A stretch of 64,000 nucleotides of DNA, from contig OZ234497.1 of assembly GCA_965153455.1 (NCBI GenBank), positions 6,820,001 to 6,884,000 of the forward strand. The letters run 5' to 3'. Shown piece after piece: positions 23,377-35,683 of the stretch. The stretch's first letter is position 1. Each line of letters begins with the position of its first letter. The notes below the pieces were generated by a model, which saw only the letters and a program-made list of their open reading frames with translations, made no database searches and was not told the origin of the DNA. The position numbers and the translations under genes are program-made. This DNA is from Sphagnum compactum (lineage: Eukaryota > Bryophyta > Sphagnopsida > Sphagnales).

Positions 23377-25414
23377 GCTTTGGTTCTAGGGGCAATCAAG
23401 CAAATGCTATCAAGCATGGTTGCGATAATGCAGTTCTTGGGAAGAGGTATAAGCTACAGAGGGCTATCTCTTCAGTTACCACCAATGCAGTGGCTGAGCG
23501 ATTTCACTGCCTTCTTGAAAAAAATATTTTGAAACCATAGAACTTCCACTGTAGGTATTGTACTTGACAAGATTCAACTTTTGTTTAGCCATCGTTGCAG
23601 TTGAAAGCCTGCAACCATAATTTTTTGTAGCTCAAGGACAGTCAGCGACATTGTCATTGAACTCTTCACTACAGACTGTTTTAGCCAAGCGCAAAGTTCA
23701 TGTTAAAATGTGAGGACATATGTCTATAGTGTGTTTGGAGCTTCCTATTTGTCAAAGCATCAAAGCATATGTCCATACTGAAGCACTTTCTGCAACTGGG
23801 TTGGTATTTTCTTGCTCTGTAGTTCATGGTTATCTACTCTTTTCTCTCTTGGATTTCTCTTGCAGTGATCTCTTGATTGCACAAATTTCACATTTTCCTG
23901 GCCAATTTTGTTTTTGTAAATTGCTGCTCTTTCTGGGCCCTCTTTCTGCAAAACAGTTTCTTTTCAGAATATTGAAAAAATGTAAGATGATGGGGGATGC
24001 GAACCTGTCAAATTTGATTTCAAAGAAAGTGAAACAAGGAAAATAGAAATGGAGAAAGCCCATGGATTCTGGGTTAATTAATACGGCTACCATATCTGAA
24101 CTACTTACAACCCAAAATAAAACCCATCGTTCAACTGCAAATTGCATCTTGGAGATCAGAAGTGACAATAGGCAGGAAACACCGTCAATTTTATTGAAGC
24201 TCTACTTCAATCTTCAATTTCTTGCTTCAATCTTCTTTTTTCAAGTTCCTACTGCTCCTCTTACCTCAATCTCTTCAATCTCTCAAACCCTAAACCTCTC
24301 AACTTCCAGGTAAGAGATTGAAGTAAGAGCATCTATAAAATTTGCAACAAGTGACCACAGACATGAATTGGCAGAACCTTAAGCAAATGAAATTTGAAGA
24401 AAATGTTCAGAGCAAGTTATTTGAAAGACCCAATGTGCCACACAAACACTGGAGGCATGTATTCTGAACAAAACTGCAAAAGCTGAATTCTTGCCCCAAA
24501 GAATTCGTTCAATCTTTTTCTTGCAAGCCACTTTCTAGCAAACTCCATCTTCCTTTCCTTGGTGGAGTCTCAGTACATGCTTCTGTATCTCATATTGAAT
24601 GACCATTACTACATCATCTAAGGTCAGAGAGACATCAATTTCAAAATGTTCAACATGTTCAGTCACATTGTGGAGGGGAACTGACACAAGTGCTCTCATG
24701 TCCCCTCAATTGTGACTACAAACATTGTGAATGTTGCACTACAGCTAAAATTGCAAATCTGACAGAAATTTCCAAAGTTCAGATGAGCTGACCTGGGATG
24801 GCAGTGTCTTGGGTCCAAAAGTATTTCATGTCTGGCAGGGAGTAATCTACAATTGCCAATTCTTCATGCAGACTCCGGAGAAAACTCACACAGAAATAAA
24901 TTTTGTCAGTAACCATCATGTCAGTTCCAGTCAGAAACCAAGACAAAAAAAAAAGAATGAGGAAAATCATACATGACAATTGTTAGTGCTGTCAGGCACA
25001 AAGTATCACACCATCACCTTCATCATAAATATGAAGTGATTAGCTGCCACTACTTCCAACTGACTTAATCAGGCTCCCCAATAGGCAGGTTTAGATTTGA
25101 ATAGCACAATAGCCTACACAAAAGTTCAGGCAGCAAATTACATACAATAAGCTCCAGTATGCGTCTATTGAATTTCTGGAAGAGATGGGAAGACCAAATT
25201 GTGATATTTGCTACCAGTGAAGAGACATAAGTCATTAAAATAGTTAAAAGTATCCTCATTCAACATGCAACAAGCTTGTGACAGTCAACTTCATTTCACA
25301 ATGACTTGTCACTGTTGAAGCAACCATATAAGCAAAGGCATAGCAAAAGGCTTACATAGAGGGTAATAATGGTTGGTGCCTCCTGCACCCTGAAATTGTC
25401 CTTTACTGGCACAT
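23377..25414. other. Convergent intergenic region between kinase and CAP-G2 genes
   Basis: Holds the 3' UTRs of both genes, judged from orientation; base composition is intermediate. ORFs here (up to 112 codons) have no family features. It includes a small foldback element at 24196-24333. Confidence 0.55.
24196..24333. mobile_element. Short foldback / MITE-like sequence
   Basis: Left end GAAGCTCTACTTCAATCTTC is matched by the inverse of the right end (GATGCTCTTACTTCAATCTC), about 18 of 20 positions with one gap. The interior (138 bp total) repeats CTTCAATCT several times. No clear target duplication; a chance foldback of a pyrimidine-rich repeat is possible. Confidence 0.4.
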
Positions 25415-28400
25415 TTACAATGAGTTTTCCACAAGTATCATGCTCACAAGCTGCTTAGTGGACTCTAGCTTTTGGCATAGTTCTTTGTCAAGGGCGGATC
25501 GGAGGGCCAGACTGATCCCATCAATGATAGCCTCAAGATCTTCAACCATGGTGATTCCAAATGAGACCCTTGGCCGTCTCTCTTGAGGCAATCTGCAAAG
25601 CAACAACTTGCTGCAGACAAGATCTAGTGCACCAGCCACATTCCTGTACTCATGATTATCAAGAGCAGATCTCACAAATTCAATAAACAGCTGCACAAAA
25701 CCCTTCAGTATTCTTACATCACCTCTATGTAACAAACCAACAATTGTGGTCAAAAAATGTGCATCACTGCAACCAAGTTTTGCTTCCTCAGAAGCAATTG
25801 TTCTCGAGTCTCCCAAAATCAGGTCATCTTTAAGAGAATTTTCACTGATAGAATTGGTGTTTCGATCAGATGAAGCATCCAAGGACTGGTAGGCTTCAGA
25901 AGCAAGTTGAGAAATCCATGGCTGGAAAGCTTGTAATGGCAGCTTTGATTCCTTAGTGTCCACCTCTGATGCCACAGCAATGAGGAGATCTGGAAGCCAT
26001 TGCCGGATTAATGGCCTGCAAATGATTGCCGCTGGAATGGAGCCCGGATTACAACTTGAGGTTTTTTGGATATTCGACTTCTGTGCTGAAAGGGCATTGA
26101 GAAGGCTATGAGCGATCACAGAGCCCATGCCCATAACCCCAGATTTTGCAAAGAGGTATGTGAGTTTAGCAGCATGTGTTGCTGTTGCTTGAATACAAGA
26201 CTCCATCTCCTTTTCTGAAGATTTGTCATCCAGAAAAGAGCTTGCATTCACCAGACTCCAACTGGTAGAATCTGCAGCAAATGAGGCAAGCCTTTTCTGA
26301 AGCAATGGAGTTTTAATGAGTCCCAGAGCCACAGCGTCTGCCATCAATTTTATTACTGATGTGATGATTTTAAAAGTCCGGAGAGCTTTGTGCATCCTGA
26401 TGGCTTTCAAATGGCAATCTGTTGTCCCTGCAATCACCAACGGAATTCAGTAACAGAAACTCCTGTGAAGAAGTATGAGAGACGTGAAATTGACTATATC
26501 CATAGCAAAGAGCCAAGACACTGAAAAGTCCAGAAGGCCTAAAAACAAACTCAGTCTTTACTCAAACCAAAAGAGCTTTCAGAGTAGAACACTTACTGGT
26601 CCAAAGAAGGAAATAACATCTAGCAGCATGTACAAAACAGTGACAGGAGAACAGCACGTACTTTGGCTGGTGTTGGATGGTAATTCTGCAAGTGGTTCCT
26701 GTTGGTGAGCTCTAGTGTTGCTGGCCACACTATTTTTTGACTTGGCCTTGCTTTTGCTCTTTTTCTTACTAGGAGATGCAATTGGTGCATTTTCCAAGGC
26801 TGATGAAAACTTTTCCATCATATGCATGGTCCACTCCATTAGTTCTTCCATCACTGTTTGTGATCTCTCCTGATAGACACGCAGCCTTTCAGTCAACATA
26901 AACTCTTTGACAACAGCAGTAAGATCAGCATCAGTATTCACACTGATGAAAAGAAACATGCTGTGTTAATAAACTACTATGGATTCTCCATACTAGAAAG
27001 CATTCCTTGCAGATCCCCTATATTCTAGTGCAAATGTGTGTCTTTGCACTGTCAGTCAAATGCCAGCCTTGAATGCAAGTATTTTGAACAGTAAAGCTCC
27101 ATGGGTCTGATGGTGGTACTGGCTTTCTGAACTCCAATTTCTTCAAAATACAAATTGGCAATTACCCCACACTTCAGTTCCCAGAAATACCTGCTTTGAT
27201 ATGACTATGCTTTCATAGAATGGATACAATTGAGAAAGACAGGAAAAAGAAAAGAAGGTTTGAAGAACTTACAACTCCTGTGCTACTTGGTGTTGAAGTG
27301 GACTTTGAGGACTTCTTACAATTTCGTCTGCTTTTAGGTACTTCTGCAGGTCTAGAAAGCTCGCCATCTTGCTCCAGAGCCAAATATAGAGAAAGCTTTG
27401 TGTATGCAGCTATTGGAGTATGGACCATTGTAGGATTACCAATGCCAGCCATGGGGTTCTCAAACACAGCTTTAGCAGCTTTTCTCAAGCATGAAAAAAG
27501 CTCTTGTGAAGATGGACTTTCAAGGATGGCCTTCCTGGTCTTATCTTCTGCCAGCAGATTTTCAACCTGTTCTCAGCAAAGAGCGAAGTGATGGTGAGAT
27601 GATTGGAGGTTTTGTTGACACTTTGAACTACAGTCATCTGTGACAGAAAAAACCAGAGAGTCATAGGGGGAACCTAGGTAAATGGAAATATTCAATAGCT
27701 GATGTTTGAAGGTCAGAAGTTAGCTTAGGAATTCAGCTCCAGTTATCAAATTGAAGAGCTTCCAGGAAGGGGAAACAATTCCAGACCAACACAAATTAGA
27801 AAGGCAGCTTGAGAAAGAGGAGGAAATACATGATTGACCTAAGCCCAGCTGAAAAGCTATCGCAGAAGAGTGATATGTAGGAATGGAAACAGTATATTCA
27901 CTATGTGCACTATACCAAGGACTATAGAACACACCCTTTAGACAATAGAGCAACAGAATCATGCTAGGAAATCTTCCTAACCTATCTTAGCAGGAAGCGT
28001 AGTGCCTAAGATGTATGAGGAAAATATGAATAAGACTGGTGGCATCGGGAACACCTTCAGCATTTAGTAGCAACAATGCAGGGAAGATTTGACTACCTGC
28101 CAAGCTGATTCAAAAATGGTGCAATCATGAACTGATTGGTCAGAGCTCACTGTCCTTGAGAGATTTTCTTGCTGTGAAGAAATAGGCATGCCTTTCTTTT
28201 CATGCTTGTTCCTTTTCCCCCTCTTTGTGTTGGATGAGCTTGGCATCACCAGAGGCCTCAAACTTGGCTCAGCAGTGCTACTTTGCAAAGACACAATGAG
28301 GGCTTGTAGAAGGTCATCAAATCCACCCCATAGGAGTACAAGTGCATGCACAGCCCTCACCTCCTGGAAACCAGTTTCTGGAGTTGATGATCTTTCCATG

Positions 28401-31400
28401 ACAACCTGCTTGCAATATTTGACAAGCTTGGACACATCCTAGAAACCAGCAGAGAGAACACTATCAGCTTTACAGTTCTCAATTTGAACCCCTGAAATTG
28501 TGCCCTCAGTTCAAAGCAGAAAGGGAATCTAATCCATTAAGGCCCAGCCTGAAACTGGTCAGTGACATTGAACTTGATTTCAACTCCATCAGTAAGGAAG
28601 ACAAGGTTTTTAACTCTAAGCAAGTACACCTAGAGAGACTGTATGCCACTGGCTCTCTTACATGATAAGTCCAGAAGATGAAATCGACTTAAGTACAGAT
28701 CCTGCATGGCAACTGGAAACCTTGCATTTGCATTGTGCAGAGTTTACCAGTGTTCAACTGTTGAGAGGTACACAGGAGCACAAGAAGAGTTCATAACATT
28801 AACAGAAGAGTCACCGAAGATCAGAAAATAGAAAAAATGTAGAAATTCACCTTACCGTTTTGGGAGATGAGATGGATGCAATCCTCATAATTTTTGAGCG
28901 AGCGTTGGCAGAAGGTGCCCACTCAAGAAGTGCTATCAAAACATCACCTGTTAAAACCTCACCCATAGCTGATTTCAGCTTTTCTTCTGTAACCATAGAA
29001 TGGCAGACTGCTCCAAGGGCTCCAAGAACACCCTCTTGTGTCTCTGTTCCATCAACTGCTGCAGAAACAGACAATTCTGAGCTTTTCAGAAGACTCTCCA
29101 AAATATCATAGTGTATACTTCTCCATGCCTAATAGTAACAATATTTCCCTAGTTGCCTGAAGATGACCTCCAAACTGTGACAACACATGTGCTATCATAT
29201 CTGGAGGTAGGCTTCTCAAACTCAATTCTGCAGTTACTGTAGGTATGTTGCAGTGGCATATGACAAGGTAGCTGCAATTTTGTTAACTACATTGTGCATT
29301 GCCACAGTATATCATGTGTGCTGTTTCCTTAGTTCATTGGTGTTCAAACAAAGAAAAGACTTTATCACCTGTTGAAGAAATAATAACATTGCAGAAGACA
29401 CCAATAAGCTCCATAAGGGAAGAAGGGGAAGCCCCCTCAGAGAGAGCAAATCTGCAAAACTGGGCCCCAGCTTCTGGGTTCCTCTTAACAAGTGCCAAGC
29501 ACCGGAGGCATGCATCTTGCACTTGTATATTTGAAGGAAAATACGATGGCATGAGAAGTCTTGTGATTCGAGTTGCCACAGATGAATGATCAGTTGCTAG
29601 CAATACCAGTAATGACTCCAACTGTGCTGCCTGAGAGATCAGAGAAAAAACATTTCATGTTTGCAGAAAGAAAGACAAACCCAAGCACCATGATATGCAA
29701 GCATGCTACAGAATGTTGTGAGGAGTTTGAGCAGAAAACATACACATAAACACTCCTAATTCCCAATACTATACCATACTGTTGCCAGTTGGAGAGTACA
29801 ATATCTGATGCTAGAGGAGTAAAGAATCCACCTTTCTGAGCATTCAGCTAAAATTAAATTCTCCACTTTCTCAGAAAAGACAGATAAAGAACCCACCTTA
29901 TGAAAGGGAAGAGCACGAATCCCCTTGATTGCTAAGAGAAAATCAACAGCAGCCACCCGGACCCGTAGATCAGCATCCTTGAGCAAGCGAGCAAGCTTGG
30001 GAAGCAGTGGCCTCAGCACCGCATGAGAAAGAGGATTCTCCAATAAGTAAACCAATCCTTGTAACACAGCTAGTCGTACTGTCGGGCTTGACAAATCCCA
30101 GGCCATATCTTCCACAAGTTTGCTCAAATATTTCACCTGTGGAAAGAAGTACTGAAACTTTAACCAAGAATCGATTGGTCTAGACATGAACATCTCAGCA
30201 TAGAAATTAGCCCTTGGGTGCTGATTCTCTTCATATTGCCACAAGATTCAAGACTGATAAGAGATGTTCAACTGCACATGACAACTGAAATTCTTGGTTG
30301 AAAATTGCAATGGAAGGCAACCCTGGTATCCAATATGAAATGTGATTCATGCAATTGTTGTCAGGAAAAGGCACATGATTGGCTAGACTTTGACTAGGTG
30401 GTACATTTTACACTAGTTCTTCAGCACTATCATGTAATATGTGCATGACACAACCCCATGCTTCAGCAGCAAGAAAGAAGTAACAATTTTGGTAGTTTGC
30501 TGGAAAGGCTGTACAGCTGCAGATGAGGGAACTATTTCCCAAAAAAGCCGAAGAATGCGGCAAACACCCTCCACTGCCACACTCCGCACTTCAGGGCTCA
30601 CATCCAGCAATAGCTTTTCAAACAGATTGAATTGCTTCTCCAGCATAGCCTCTTTCTCCTCCTTGCAAGCATCTGGATCTTGCAGAGGAAAAACATCTAC
30701 CAATAGCAGCAAAGCATTTCGTCGTACATTTGAATTTGCAACCTGTACATCAGAAGGATGTCCTTTCAGGTTGCTTAAGGCTTTCCTTTCAACCATCACT
30801 CTTTGATCCAGAGGTAAAAATCATGGCTGGCAAAAGTTAGGGTAAACTTGATGGCCAGACTAATCCACTCTGATTGTGTCTGGAGGACATCCAAACTGCT
30901 GCAGCAGATATAGTTTTTGAATTTACATCACTCTTACACACATGCATTCAGTAAATCAGATTTCAGGAAAATGAAATATATACAAAGCCAATCATAGAGT
31001 ATTAAGATACTGAACCTGCAAGGCTCGAAATAAGAGTGGCTCATGTAATCTGAACAGCATTGCTTCAACTCCTTTTTCAGTACGCTTACTCACAAACCCA
31101 TCAAGAACAATGCGAACAGCTGCACTTAATTCCTTCAAAGCCGCATAAAGAGCACACTCAATCAAACTTTGAATTCCAGAATGCTCAATCTCGTGCATAC
31201 ATCCCTCTGTTGCTGTCTTCCATGCCTTGTACAATATTTCTCCATATGCCTCCAGTATCGACCTAAGGTGATGGCAACCAAATTGTTAATCTAACTTGCA
31301 AGTTCCTCTTCTCAACTGGAAAGATACTTACAGAGCACCCATTTGGTGCTTTGACATCTGACCAATTTGAGGGTTTCAGAATCCATGAATAAAGGAGTGG

Positions 31401-32779
31401 ATCAAATGTGATGTTTGAAGAACAACCTGCGACTGAAGGGGATTTGAGATTTCACGATGACAATAAGCTCCTTCACAAGCTGCTCACTGAGGCTAAATAA
31501 GAAGGCGATGAAGCGGCAGCCTTCTGTGACTCGCAAATAGGACGGTGTTATCACCACCTTGATCAGCAACCGCTTTAAATCCTCTATGCTCTCATCCTGC
31601 ACAAGCCAAAAATTTCTCATTTCTAACCTGATAAGCTCAACCTCTCAGCAGAAAAGCAGGAGGGATTAAAGAAGAGGAAAGAAAGGCACATGAAAGCCAA
31701 ATACTTGTAGCCAAAAATGGTTACCAGGAGCAGTTCTATCAACCAAGGGGTTGGTAATGAATGTGAAGATGTGTGCATACAGATGCAGACTGCTGCAAGC
31801 AATAATAGGCCTATTGCATGACCATTTCGTCTTGAACAGTTTGCAAGCAGTAACAGGATTGCCAACAACTGGCAAAATTAGTGAGAATTGGAAAAATAAA
31901 GAGCTTCTCTCTCACCTGGAAATCAAAAAGGGTTAGAGCCTCTCGGAGGCCATAAACCCTCTTCACGTCTGCCTTGCGACCCGAATCCAGTGACTTGTTA
32001 AGAAGAAAAGGAAGTGACTGTGATATCAGGGACTGTTTTCCTTCAAGCCCATTATGCCACCATAGCTCACAAAGGCCAGCTATGGAGTCTTGAAGCTTGG
32101 AATCCGCCTCTAAAACAATAAGAGAGTCGTGCATTCTCAGCAGGCTTGGAAGCAGAATCTCTGAGGAGCAACTCAAAGTACTAGGATTGCAGCTCCCTTG
32201 GGTGGAGGTGAGACAAAACTGGAGGAGCATTGCACACCCTCTCAAGATCATAAAACCATCACTGAAGCTTTTGTCTGTCCCCTCAGCAGAATCCTCATGT
32301 GATGAGCAGCATTCTTTAAGACTAGGTCTGGAATCATCACACTGTGGTGGAACAACTCCTCCTTTCTTCCCTGGGGTCAAATTGAGGCCTGCCAATTTGG
32401 AGACCACTTTCTGCCTCTTCCTTCGCTTGGCCAGCGATGGAGTTTTCATCAACGGACTTGCTTGATTCTTGCTCCTCAAGTCCTCTGAACCAGATTCCCA
32501 TCCTGGGCTTTTTGGGGAGCCTAGAGTTATGATTGGGGAATGTGGGAAGTCTCCAGAAGCATCCACTCCCGCATGTGATGATGATGACTCTTGCAAAAGG
32601 TTTATTGCTGCTGTGGTTTGCTGGAGAATTGCTTCATGAAGCCGAGCAAGAGTACTTTTGCTGAACTTGGTGAGAGCTGACTGCAAGGCAGCTTTTTCCG
32701 CCCGCGATCTGAGTTTACCGATACGGGCGAAGAACTTCTCTGACGATTCTTCAAGCTCTTGAAGAACCTTTTGCTCCAT
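25415..32779 (-). CDS. CAP-G2: Condensin II complex subunit CAP-G2 (HEAT-repeat protein)
   Basis: Non-SMC HEAT-repeat subunit of condensin II, the nuclear complex that compacts chromosomes (Arabidopsis orthologue HEB1). Twelve exons inferred: 31916-32779, 31427-31596, 31016-31262, 30485-30742, 29897-30136, 29369-29630, 29187-29236, 28856-29128, 28097-28438, 27273-27566, 26662-26942, 25415-26427, about 1,430 residues. Family landmarks read in order: CELWW, DVKRVYGLREALTLFDF, ESIEDLKRLL, SILEAYGEILYKAWK, VANSNVRRNALLLL, AVEGVCRILRLFWEIVP, AWDLSSPTVRLAVLQGL, LRVRVAAVDFLLAIKGIRA, DACLRCLALVKRNP. The ATG at 32779 (MEQKVLQELEE) is chosen because the upstream in-frame codon is GTG. Two spots are unsettled: exon 7 needs a 58-bp intron after it, and exons 10 and 11 do not join in phase (two bases missing, perhaps a microexon). 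The gene is convergent with the kinase gene. Confidence 0.88.
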
Positions 32780-32846
32780 GGCCAGCCTCCTCACGCGTTC
32801 AATCCAATATCTATCTTGCGCTTGAAAACCACTACAAAACTAGAGG

Positions 32847-32889
<43 letters not shown>

Positions 32890-33430
32890 TTCAATACTGT
32901 AAGCCACAGCGAGAGAGAGAAAGTGGCGTCCAGGGGAGGAAACAACAAGAATGGCCCCGCCTCTTTCTATCTTTCTTCCTCTCCATCAACCATCACAGAC
33001 TTGCTGAAATTGCAAAAGAACATCACCTCTTCTGAGAAACTGTCCTATGTCGTTGAACTCCAGAACCAAACGCTTCCATATTCCATTTATTTTTCCTCCT
33101 CACGTTCTTCCTTCTTCTCCTTCTTCCACTTTCTGTCGCATTTCATTTCTGGGGAAAAAAACCAAACTACAACGAAATTGGATTGCTTCTCACAACCCAT
33201 CAATCTAAACCAGTGAGCAAGAACCCAATTTCCTCCCAGGACCGTGTGCAGCGCGACAATCTTCAAAGAGAAACGATTGCGAGCGAGCGAGCGAGCGCGC
33301 GAGCAAAACTCGCGCGACAGAAAACCAAACAAAGCGCGCGGCAACGCTCTTTAGATTTGAATGCCGACGCCAGGATTTCATCGGTCCCACGTTCATCCAC
33401 CATCATCCATTGTCATCCAATAATTTAGTA
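32780..33430 (-). promoter_or_regulatory. CAP-G2 5' UTR/promoter with (GA)18 tract and GC-rich block
   Basis: Upstream of the CAP-G2 ATG lies an uninterrupted GA run at 32850-32886, then a CT-rich stretch (33085-33130) and a GC-rich block around 33280-33340 with repeated GCGAGCGA. The plus-strand frame 32923-33216 has no ATG start and is not taken as a gene. G+C falls sharply after about 33430, which marks the end of the gene-associated region. Confidence 0.55.
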
Positions 33431-35075
33431 AGCTAATTTTTTTGTGTATTGCTTATGTAATTATGAATGTATAGATTTATTTATTTAGTGACATAGTGTG
33501 ATTTACCATTTAATTAGTTGGGGAGTGCACAAATTACACTATTTTTTTTCACCTTCCCCTTATGAACTTTCTCATTGGCATAATGCCCAAAACATAAAAT
33601 GCAAGTTATGACATGCTTAGAATGGAAATTGTCTAGATGGCTTGCTAATTGCAAAACATGAATTCATAAATGCAAGCTTATGTAGAACACAACTTTGGTT
33701 TATAAACAATCAAACTTCACACATAGCAAAACTTATTGAAAACTTGGGAGTTTTTATCAAATCTTTAAAAAATATGATTTGGAAACAAGTTTGCAATATA
33801 AATAAGGATGAACATAGCTCTATAAGAATGTCAAACCTCCCACCCCCCTTCACACTAATTTTCCTCCAAAAGAATCTCATCTTTTTAAAAAAAATTCTTG
33901 TTTTTTTGGTTTTTTTTTTCAAAAGCTTTAAGAAAACACATGATCTTCAACTAGATCTTCAACCATAAGCAATTTTTAAAAAAGAATGACAAGACCCCAA
34001 AAAAAAAACACTCACAAATCCTTTTACCCAAAATAATAAACTTGAAATAAAAATTGTTTAAATGGCTTGTTGACTACAAAACAAGAACTCATCATGCATG
34101 CAAGTTCATGTAGAACACAATTTTTATTGAAAATAAAAATCAAACTTCACACATAGCAAAAACTTATTGAAAGCTTGGAGTTTTTTCAATGGACTCAAAA
34201 AAAAAAAAAAAACACTCACAAGCCCCCTTTACCCAAAATAAAATTTAAAAACTCATATCCCCCTACCCTCGTCAAAAAGGAAAAAATCCTAAGCCTTTGG
34301 GGTGCATGTTGCATCTCTTCATTATGTAGTTGCATGTAATTTTTATTTTCAAAATTGTTTGTCGCCTATTTTGGCCTAGGTTATTGGGTGGGGGTAGTGA
34401 TTGATTGGGGGTTACATAGCATCAATCCTAGCAAGAATTCAATTGGTTTTGGGAGGTAAAATTACTATTTATCATTTTCAGAAAACATAGATTTCTCATT
34501 AAAATGCCAAAGATATGTAGCACCTCAAAAAAGGGTCCCATAAGTTAGTGTTTGGTAACACCAATCAATGGTCCCCTTGAGAACATGTTGATTACAATGT
34601 TTTATTTGCAATTTCAATGTTCCCAACTTTTCCTATGTTCCCTACAAGTTTTATAACATTGGTCGACTCCCGCGCGCACTCACTCTGGTGCACTCAAAAC
34701 AACATCACAACATCCTTCATTTGTTGCATTTGTTTGCACTGCAACAATTGTTTCTTTTGCCTCAAATTGCAAGAATTGCTAGATGTGCAATGTACGTGAT
34801 GGATGCAATATTCAAGGTCTCCAACAATAATGAAATCAACCCAGAAATGGAGTGGGAAGAAAATTGTTAATATGCTACTTCATTGCATTTTTGTACAACA
34901 ATTTGTATCAAATTATGCATGCATTTTTGAAATTATGTTTGTAATGTTCTTCAAGTTTAAAATATATACTTGCAACATTTCTCTTTGCAAGTTTCTCACA
35001 ACCAATTAATGATGTACCTAAACCAACACGAAAGAAAAACAAGGATAAAAAACCCATTCAGAAAGGTAGTCATGT
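33431..35075. other. AT-rich DNA with a diverged direct repeat
   Basis: ATGGCTTG followed by AAAACA, TGTAGAACACAA and CAAACTTCACACATAGCAAA occurs at 33637-33770 and again at 34062-34190, 425 bp apart. ACTCACAA with TTTACCCAAAATAA also recurs (about 34010 and 34212). No gene recognised. Confidence 0.55.
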
Positions 35076-35683
35076 CCTTGGGTGGTACCACTAGGAATGT
35101 CACACCTTGATTTTCGTGGACCCATTGAACTTTGAAAAATCATAGGTAACATTTAAATGAATATTTTCATAAATGTTTTTTGAATACATTTATTAGGTTC
35201 CATAGATTTTGAAATCTTAATAGTATACAAAATACTAGGTATTTTGATGTTCCTAATCATTGCATTTAGAAAAAGTTTCAACAACATAACGCTTGTTTTT
35301 CCTTAAACATTTTGGTCAAGACACAAATTTGGAACATGCTTTATGAAATTTTTTATGAATTTTTTTCCTTTAAGGTAATTTGGAAATCATTTTGTTTTCA
35401 GTTTTTAGTTGGAAATTAATTGATTATATATGATTTAGTTATGAATTTCCAAAGTTGAGGCTGTCAATTTTTTAAGGGGCCATTTTAATTAGGAATATAA
35501 AATTTTAAAAAATTATAATTTTTGAAATTCCCAAATAAACTTTAAGCCATATATTAGAACATGTAATTGATAAACATGAAAAATTTGTGATAACATTTAA
35601 CAAAAAGGGTTGAGAAAAATGATTTGGCTGTTTTTGGTTCCTTAACCATTCCTTGAAGTGGTTCCTAGTGGTACCACCCGAGG
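35076..35683. repeat. 608-bp inverted-repeat-bounded segment
   Basis: The 22 bases CCTTGGGTGGTACCACTAGGAA (35076-35097) are matched in inverse by 35662-35683 with one mismatch. Each end also contains the short palindrome GTGGTACCAC. The interior is AT-rich and noncoding. This could be a MITE, but no target duplication is evident. Confidence 0.5.

Noticed and set aside
31331-31360. Possible 26-nt CAP-G2 microexon reading MSKHQMGAL
   Set aside because: Including it breaks the frame; direct joining of 31427 to 31262 gives the expected QIPFSRRSILEAYGEIL.
32923-33216. 97-codon plus-strand ORF upstream of CAP-G2
   Set aside because: It begins at GTG, has no ATG, no family features, and lies in the CAP-G2 promoter.
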